A stretch of 7,386 nt of DNA from an uncultured Clostridium sp. (GTDB taxonomy: Bacteria; Bacillota; Clostridia; Lachnospirales; Lachnospiraceae): positions 1 to 7,386 of the forward strand of contig CATWBR010000220.1 of NCBI GenBank assembly GCA_958349075.1, given 5' to 3'. The notes beneath the pieces were generated by a model. That model saw only the letters and a list, made by a program, of their open reading frames with translations, searched no databases and was not told where the DNA came from. The position numbers were made by a program, and so were the translations under genes. Position 1 is the stretch's first letter; each line of letters opens with the position of its first letter. Positions 1 to 4,446 of this stretch are shown in pieces.

Positions 1-48
1 TACACAACTTTTATAGATTAGTAAAATTAATATATCTAATATTTTTTA

Positions 49-696
49 TTAACAGTACTTATTTGTTTTCCTGTTATCAACGGCTGGTAAATGGGATGTG
101 CGGTTGAGTTCCAGAAGTTTTCCAATGCCTGATTTTTCGTCGTATTCCACGACGGAGATGCTGGCATTCTTGACGATAATCTCCCGCTTGTCCACCTGCT
201 TTCTCAAAAGGTAATCGATCAGATAAACGAGGATGCCTCCATGGGCGACAATGCATACGTCTCTCCCATCCGGGGCGGCCGCGGTCCCAAGCATCTGCTC
301 CACGGCAATCCGGCTGCGATCCGTGCAGGACTGTCTGGATTCTCCTCCTGTGGGTTCCGCTTTAGCCGGGTTTCTCTCCCACTTTTTGTAATCTTCCGGA
401 TAATTTTCTTCGATATCCTTCCAGGTCATGCCTTCCCACAGGCCGAAGTCCACTTCTTTCAGCTCCGGCAGCACCGTAACCTCAAGTCCCGTCTTCTCCG
501 CCACGACACCGGCCGTCTGCCTCGCCCTGAGAAGCGGGCTTGAAAAGAGCGCCGACACCCGGCAGTCCTCCATGGCCCTTGCGAGACATTCTGCCTGTTC
601 CATTCCCGTCTCATTTAACGGGATGTCCGTCTTACCCTGTATCTTTCCCACAATATTCCATCTTGTCTGTCCATGACGCAGTAAGTAAAATTTCAT
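49..696 (-). CDS. Histidine phosphatase family protein (phosphoglycerate mutase-like fold)
   Basis: This 215-residue protein belongs to the histidine phosphatase superfamily, cytosolic enzymes that move or remove phosphate through a phospho-histidine. It opens with the RHG motif (R7-H8-G9, H8 being the nucleophile), followed by T11/N14. It then has SSPLLRARQTA with phosphate-pocket R57, the acid region ExDFGxWEG (E81), GGES at 117-120, and the second active-site His in VAHGG (H152). All expected catalytic residues are present and the length is typical. The substrate is not readable: relatives include alpha-ribazole phosphatase (CobC), PhoE-type broad phosphatases and phosphoglycerate mutases, and no cobalamin genes are nearby. 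The ATG at 696 places the RHG motif at the usual N-terminal position. No good Shine-Dalgarno lies in the 13-base gap after the sigma-like gene, so translation may be coupled to it. The short polar C-terminal tail (about 203-215) is not part of the fold. I see no convincing terminator in the AT-rich 48 bases downstream. Confidence 0.93.
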   Translation of the reverse strand: MKFYLLRHGQTRWNIVGKIQGKTDIPLNETGMEQAECLARAMEDCRVSALFSSPLLRARQTAGVVAEKTGLEVTVLPELKEVDFGLWEGMTWKDIEENYPEDYKKWERNPAKAEPTGGESRQSCTDRSRIAVEQMLGTAAAPDGRDVCIVAHGGILVYLIDYLLRKQVDKREIIVKNASISVVEYDEKSGIGKLLELNRTSHLPAVDNRKTNKYC

Positions 697-709
697 CGTT
701 CCGGCTGCC

Positions 710-1288
710 CTACTCTCCGCTGACGCTCATCGCATCGAGAGTCAGTTTCATAATATCCTGTATCTCTTCCTCTGTCATCTTCATCCGCTCGGCCAGTTCT
801 TCCACCGAAGCCTCCCGGCCCAGTTCCTCCGCCATGCTGGCGGAAATGTCCCTCAGGACGTTGACACGGGCCAGCATCTCTTCCTCAACCCTGCTCTCCG
901 TGCTCTGCAGTTCCATGGCGTCCTCTATCATCCTTCTGATGCGTTCCTCCGCCTGTCCGTTAAAATCGCCGCCGACGTACTCCTGAGCGGTAAGCAGAAG
1001 GGCGATATTGGCTTCCTGCACCAGATCATTCATTGTGAGGCCCCTGTCTTTATACTCCTCGGCAATGCTGACCGCCTGTCCAAGTTTTCCTTCTACCAGA
1101 CGCTTTACCGCCGCCTGGCTGCCCGCCAGGATTTCATCCAGCAGACGTTCCTCTTCCTCCGGCGTGCAGGGAGGGACCATCTTCAGTTCTTCCAGATAAA
1201 GACGGTAAAAATCATCCCCTGTCGTAAATTCTCTCTCGCCGTCCGGTTCCCCGGCATCTAAAAAATCTTTTAAGCTGTCGTTTGCCAT
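710..1288 (-). CDS. Sigma-70-like protein lacking recognisable promoter-binding regions
   Basis: This 192-residue, very acidic protein resembles part of a primary-type sigma-70 factor. Residues about 26-53 match sigma region 1.2 (DxYRLYLEE...TPEEEERL). Residues 54-107 match regions 2.1-2.2, the RNA polymerase beta-prime clamp-binding part (IAEEYKDRGLTMNDLVQEANI). Residues about 143-182 match region 3 (LGREASVEELAERMKMTEEE). The aromatic-rich 2.3-2.4 segment that melts and reads the -10 box (typically YATWWIRQAI) is replaced by a charged helix (about 108-140). Region 4, which reads the -35 box, is absent: the protein stops at 192. The gene looks intact, with an AAGGAAGG Shine-Dalgarno at 1300-1307, 11 bases before the ATG. 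It may bind RNA polymerase without acting as a normal sigma factor, or be an inert remnant under constraint; I cannot decide. It sits 13 bases upstream of the phosphatase and 93 bases downstream of the aspartoacylase-like pair. No strong promoter was found in that 93-base gap. Confidence 0.85.
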   Translation of the reverse strand: MANDSLKDFLDAGEPDGEREFTTGDDFYRLYLEELKMVPPCTPEEEERLLDEILAGSQAAVKRLVEGKLGQAVSIAEEYKDRGLTMNDLVQEANIALLLTAQEYVGGDFNGQAEERIRRMIEDAMELQSTESRVEEEMLARVNVLRDISASMAEELGREASVEELAERMKMTEEEIQDIMKLTLDAMSVSGE

Positions 1289-1299
1289 TTTTTCTAATT

Positions 1300-1307
1300 C
1301 CTTCCTT
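1300..1307 (-). promoter_or_regulatory. Ribosome binding site of the sigma-like gene
   Basis: The minus strand reads AAGGAAGG, 11 bases before the ATG at 1288. The overlapping GGAAGGAA register gives 9 bases. It supports that ATG as the start and shows the gene is translated independently of the upstream pair. Confidence 0.65.
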
Positions 1308-1381
1308 GAATATTCTTCTCTGCCGCACGCTTTTGTTCCCGTATTAGGAGGCGGCGGACAAAACGATAATGCCCACAGCTC

Positions 1382-2320
1382 TCAGGCGTGGAGGCGTCTG
1401 ATAATCTTGAAAACAATCGCCCTCTCCATCACAAGCGGCTGGGAGTGGGCAAAAAATACAATTCCATCCGTGGGAGCCAGAATCCGGCTTACCACCTCGC
1501 CGCTCCCCGGTTCAATGATCGTCGCCATCAAATCGCCCCGCAGAACCTCGCTCCCAGGCTCCGCCTCCCGGCAGAAGAAACCGGCGCGGTCTGTTTTTAC
1601 ACTGGTCAAATCCTCCTCACGGATCACGCTTGCTATGTAGCCGCTGTGGCTGTTATAGCGGATAATTCCCATCCTCGTCAGAAAGCGCAGGACGCTGGAG
1701 GCCGCCTGCTTTGCGGACGGTTCGTCAATTGTCTCGGTGGATGCGGAAAAGACGGTAAATGCATTCGTTCCGTTCATCTGCCAGTTATAGTTCAATGTGG
1801 CCGTATCATAGGGCGTCGGCTTGCGCATCACCACATAGGGCAGGCCGAAGAGATTGGCCAGTCCCGGATTGTGGTATCCCGTTTCCATCATTCGGACGTG
1901 AGGCGCATAGTCTCCGGTCATATAGAGGCTTCCAAACTGTATCCCATAGCCGTAATCCTTCACCCTGCCGAAAATACCGGCGGCCAGCCTCTTTGTCGTC
2001 TCACCGTTTTCATCTCCCGGGAACAGGCGGTTGATGTCGGAGTTGTCCGTGGACCAGAAGTGTTTCCCCACATTCATCGCCGGATGGTTGACCGAGGGGA
2101 TTACCAGGATTTCATTATCCCCCACAATACCGCCGTGCATCTCTATCTCTTTTAGCATCTTCACTAAAAGTGAACAGATGTAAAGGGGCTGCACTTCATC
2201 GCCCCGCAGAGAACCCACAATACAGGCCGCCTTGCCGCCGTTTTTGCCGAAACGGTAGCCGTATATATTAAAATCATCCCTGTGGATGTTCTTCATCGAA
2301 TAAATCAGTTCGTGCTTCAT
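1382..2320 (-). CDS. Succinylglutamate desuccinylase/aspartoacylase-like protein, probably catalytically inactive paralog
   Basis: This 312-residue protein has the M14 AstE/AspA fold and the same architecture as the gene just upstream. The zinc-peptidase-like domain covers about 1-220 and a C-terminal barrel domain about 225-308 (APTDGIVFF is the hallmark turn). The N-terminal motif that should be HGDE reads RGDE (R39, D41, E42), so the first zinc His is replaced while the Glu ligand is kept. The substrate-binding NR is present in SDINRLFPG (N97/R98). The third ligand segment, DxH in active members, reads IQF (about 127-129), and the catalytic Glu position aligns with F191. These losses argue against zinc hydrolysis. 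The frame is open with no other sign of decay. The ATG at 2320 shares its A with the upstream gene's TGA stop (TGATG), and a GGGAGGTG Shine-Dalgarno lies 7 bases ahead. A role as structural or regulatory partner of the upstream enzyme is inference. Confidence 0.88.
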   Translation of the reverse strand: MKHELIYSMKNIHRDDFNIYGYRFGKNGGKAACIVGSLRGDEVQPLYICSLLVKMLKEIEMHGGIVGDNEILVIPSVNHPAMNVGKHFWSTDNSDINRLFPGDENGETTKRLAAGIFGRVKDYGYGIQFGSLYMTGDYAPHVRMMETGYHNPGLANLFGLPYVVMRKPTPYDTATLNYNWQMNGTNAFTVFSASTETIDEPSAKQAASSVLRFLTRMGIIRYNSHSGYIASVIREEDLTSVKTDRAGFFCREAEPGSEVLRGDLMATIIEPGSGEVVSRILAPTDGIVFFAHSQPLVMERAIVFKIIRRLHA

Positions 2321-3255
2321 CAGACGACACCTCCCAGAATCCGGGCTATTAAAGACCCTTCCTCCACCATCGGATAGGCCCGCAGCGTGAAAATCAGCCC
2401 GTCACAGGGGGCGTACAGACGCTCCTCCACAGTTCCTTCCAGCGGATTGACAATCTCACCGATGATCTCACCCTTTCTGATATCGTTCCTGTGTACCACC
2501 TTCGGGACAAAAAGCCCGGATTTCCCGGCGTTGACAAAACCCACTTCCCCGCCAAGCGACACAATCGGTTCCTTCGGCTCGATCACAGGGCCGTCCCAGA
2601 TTCCGAGATCTTTCATCAGGCAAAAGATACCATCTACCAACTGGAAACAGAACTTCTCCGTAATTCTCATTCCGACGCCCATCTCCACGACAAGGGTGGG
2701 AACGCCAATCATATTCAAAGTATGGGCAAGGGTTGACTCAAGAACGGTGGACGCAGGATGGACCCATACAAACTCCGTATTCAGGCGTCTGGCATATCCG
2801 AGGAGGCTGTCGGAAGTGCTCTCGTTAAGGCGCACCTGCGGAATCTCCCTGATATAGATATTGCTGGCGTGAACATCAATACACATATCTGCTCCGGCCA
2901 GATCCTTCACGATCATACCGGCTACCAGTTCCGCTACCGAGCCGTTGTCCGTCCCCGGAAAAATCCGGTTCATATCCACGTCAAATACGGGAAACGCCCT
3001 TGTGATCGTATCCAGCCCCAACGGGTTAAGAGCCGGGTAAATCTCCACCGTCCCCTTCAGATGGTGAATCTGTTCCCTGATTCTTCTGTTCAGCTCGTAA
3101 CAGACATACTGCCCCTCCAGCTCATCGCCGTGTGTCCCCGTCACAACGCAAAACCGTTTTCCTCGGTCCGTCCCCTGTTCCGGCGTGATTACATTCTTTC
3201 TTATCAGAAGTGTTTCACTTACCGGAAGCTCTAAAGAAGCTACTGTTTTAATCAT
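2320..3255 (-). CDS. Succinylglutamate desuccinylase/aspartoacylase family zinc amidohydrolase
   Basis: This 311-residue M14-type enzyme would cleave an amide bond in an N-acyl amino acid or similar small molecule using zinc in the cytosol. All key sites are visible: THGDE with zinc ligands H42 and E45, DVDMNRIFPG with substrate-binding N96/R97, the third ligand H129 in IDVH, and the catalytic Glu E191 in VVEMG. A C-terminal barrel-sandwich domain (about 228-308, with YAPCDGLIF) follows, as is usual in this family. No signal peptide is seen. The ATG at 3255 has AGAGGG about 8 bases upstream. The gene is the first of the leftward unit, diverges from a LysR-type regulator, and overlaps its degenerate paralog by one base. 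The true substrate cannot be told from sequence: relatives act on succinylglutamate, N-acetylaspartate and N-acetyl-diaminobutyrate. No arginine-catabolism (ast) or ectoine genes are present to guide the choice. Confidence 0.92.
   Translation of the reverse strand: MIKTVASLELPVSETLLIRKNVITPEQGTDRGKRFCVVTGTHGDELEGQYVCYELNRRIREQIHHLKGTVEIYPALNPLGLDTITRAFPVFDVDMNRIFPGTDNGSVAELVAGMIVKDLAGADMCIDVHASNIYIREIPQVRLNESTSDSLLGYARRLNTEFVWVHPASTVLESTLAHTLNMIGVPTLVVEMGVGMRITEKFCFQLVDGIFCLMKDLGIWDGPVIEPKEPIVSLGGEVGFVNAGKSGLFVPKVVHRNDIRKGEIIGEIVNPLEGTVEERLYAPCDGLIFTLRAYPMVEEGSLIARILGGVV
2328..2335 (-). promoter_or_regulatory. Ribosome binding site of the second aspartoacylase-like gene
   Basis: The minus strand reads GGGAGGTG inside the end of the upstream coding region, 7 bases before the ATG at 2320. 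This strong site fixes the start and, with the TGATG overlap, suggests coupled and roughly equal production of the two paralogs. Confidence 0.75.
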
Positions 3256-3308
3256 CTGTGTTTCCCTCTGTAAAATATGATGGCGTGTAAAATGTTACTG
3301 TTCAGAAT

Positions 3309-3337
3309 ATTCTATCAAAAATACCTGGGATAGTAAA
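3309..3337 (-). promoter_or_regulatory. Predicted sigma-A promoter of the aspartoacylase-like pair
   Basis: On the minus strand, -35 TTTACT (3332-3337, 4 of 6 to consensus) is followed by a 17-base spacer and -10 TAGAAT (3309-3314, 5 of 6). The -10 box is 53 bases before the ATG at 3255. The spacing is ideal but the -35 is imperfect, which fits a promoter needing an activator such as the divergent LysR-type protein. Confidence 0.5.
3312..3333. promoter_or_regulatory. Dyad within the leftward promoter, possible LysR-type operator
   Basis: CTATC (3312-3316) and GATAG (3329-3333) form an inverted repeat with a 12-base spacer. The dyad sits between and partly over the -10 and -35 elements. Outer bases are imperfectly symmetric (ATT before the left arm, TAAAT after the right arm). 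The spacing does not match the classic T-N11-A LysR box, so the assignment is tentative. Confidence 0.3.
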
Positions 3338-3403
3338 TAGGGATTTGGGCAGAGAAATGAGAACGCCCGCGTCCGGGAGCCTTTTCCCTCCTCTCCCTTC
3401 CCC

Positions 3404-3432
3404 TTTACTTCCCCTTAAACCTGTGCTAAACT
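3404..3432 (+). promoter_or_regulatory. Predicted sigma-A promoter of the LysR-type regulator gene
   Basis: The -35 TTTACT (3404-3409) is separated by 17 bases from -10 TAAACT (3427-3432), which is preceded by TGC, an extended -10 feature. It lies 29 bases before the ATG. Each hexamer matches consensus at 4 of 6 positions, so this is a moderate candidate. It abuts a pyrimidine-rich tract (3380-3416). Confidence 0.4.
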
Positions 3433-3446
3433 CTATACAGCATTAT

Positions 3447-3453
3447 AAGGGGG
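3447..3453 (+). promoter_or_regulatory. Ribosome binding site of the LysR-type gene
   Basis: AAGGGGG lies 8 bases before the ATG at 3462 and supports that start. Confidence 0.7.
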
Positions 3454-3461
3454 ACTAATAA

Positions 3462-4364
3462 ATGGATATCAATTATGAATTATATAAGGTCTTTTACCAC
3501 GTTGCTTCCACCCTCAGCTTTTCGGAGGCATCAAAACAGCTCTTCATCTCTCAGTCTGCGGTCAGCCAGTCCATCAAGGTACTGGAAAAGAAACTGAACC
3601 AGACGCTTTTTATCAGAAGCACGAAGCGCGTCCAACTGACGCCCGAGGGTGAAATCCTGTTAAAACATATAGAACCTGCCATGAACCTGATCAAAAAGGG
3701 AGAAAACCAGCTTCTGGAAGCCAATACCCTGAACGGCGGACAGCTCCGTATCGGAGCCAGCGACACAATCTGCCGTTATTTTCTGGTGCCGTTTTTAAAT
3801 GAATTTCACAAGGTGTATCCGAATATCCACATCAAGGTTACAAACCGCACTTCCATCGAATGCGCCCGTCTCCTTGAAAACGGACAGGTGGATTTCATTA
3901 TCACCAATTATCCGAACTCCGGTCTGTCCAATACGCAGAATATTCAGGTCATCCATGAATTCTCAGATGTATTTGTGGCAAATGAGGCCTATTTCCCGCT
4001 GAAAGACAGGCTCATCACGCTGAAGGAACTCCAGTCCTATCCCATCCTGATGCTGGATCGGAAAAGTACCACCAGTGAATTTCTCCACAGCATGTTCCAG
4101 AAGCACCAGTTGGATCTTGTTCCTGAGATTGAGCTTAGCAGCAACGACCTGCTGATCGATTTGGCTAAAATCGGTCTTGGAATTGCCTTTGTTCCCGATT
4201 TCTGCATCCCACAGCAGGATGATAATTTCTTTATCTTAAACCTGGAGGAAATACTTCCCGGACGGCAGCTCGTTGTCGTGCATAATGAGACGCTGCCTAT
4301 CTCCCAGGCCGCCAGGCAGTTTATCGAACTGCTGGAAGAGCATGCCGGCGCAGACAATCGGTAA
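3462..4364 (+). CDS. LysR-type transcriptional regulator
   Basis: This 300-residue protein has the standard length and layout of a LysR-family DNA-binding regulator. An N-terminal winged helix-turn-helix covers residues 1-60; SFSEASKQLFISQSAVSQSIKVLE is the typical helix pair, followed by the wing with LFIRSTKRVQLTPEGE. A linker helix spans about 60-92. The effector-binding domain runs from about 94 (LRIGASDTICRYFLVPFL) to 290, with DFIITNYP and GLGIAFVPDF as usual subdomain landmarks. It would act as a tetramer in the cytosol, binding near the promoter it controls. It is divergent from the aspartoacylase-like pair across a 206-base spacer, the classic arrangement in which the regulator controls the divergent genes and often itself. 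The effector is unknown; a substrate or product of the pair is a reasonable inference. The gene ends 28 bases before a long hairpin terminator. Confidence 0.94.
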   Translation: MDINYELYKVFYHVASTLSFSEASKQLFISQSAVSQSIKVLEKKLNQTLFIRSTKRVQLTPEGEILLKHIEPAMNLIKKGENQLLEANTLNGGQLRIGASDTICRYFLVPFLNEFHKVYPNIHIKVTNRTSIECARLLENGQVDFIITNYPNSGLSNTQNIQVIHEFSDVFVANEAYFPLKDRLITLKELQSYPILMLDRKSTTSEFLHSMFQKHQLDLVPEIELSSNDLLIDLAKIGLGIAFVPDFCIPQQDDNFFILNLEEILPGRQLVVVHNETLPISQAARQFIELLEEHAGADNR

Positions 4365-4392
4365 TCCGCATGCTCCGCGGCAGGTTACCGCC

Positions 4393-4446
4393 AGTGAAAG
4401 AAAAGCCGATTGAGTAAAATTAACCCAATCGGCTTTTTCTTTCACT
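4393..4446. terminator. Bidirectional rho-independent terminator
   Basis: A nearly perfect inverted repeat has arms 4393-4412 and 4426-4446, 20 pairs with one bulged T and a 13-base loop. The GC-containing core is GCCGATTG/CAATCGGC (4405-4412 and 4426-4433). On the plus strand the core is followed by TTTTTCTTT (end of the LysR gene). On the minus strand it is followed by TTTTCTTT (end of the helicase gene). The helicase TGA stop (4442-4444) lies within the right arm, so one element ends both convergent genes. Confidence 0.88.

Noticed and set aside
12..48. AT-rich inverted repeat (TAGAT/ATCTA) as terminator after the phosphatase gene
   Set aside because: The stem is 5 A/T-rich pairs with a long loop and no proper T tract on the minus strand, so it would be unstable.
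540..986. Ser-rich 148-codon plus-strand open frame across the phosphatase/sigma-like junction
   Set aside because: Low-complexity Ser content is the usual reverse-strand image of acidic coding sequence; no family match.
1289..1381. Possible terminator or promoter between the aspartoacylase-like pair and the sigma-like gene
   Set aside because: TTTTGT/ACAAAA can pair (6 bases) but no T run follows in the gene direction. The best promoter match (TTATCG-N17-TAATAC) has only 3 of 6 in each box.
1388..2155. 255-codon open frame on the plus strand opposite the second aspartoacylase-like gene
   Set aside because: The minus-strand frame has family motifs and a strong ribosome site; the plus-strand translation resembles no family and is a shadow.
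2758..3234. 158-codon plus-strand open frame opposite the active aspartoacylase-like gene
   Set aside because: It is antisense to the zinc-site motifs and has no recognisable domain.
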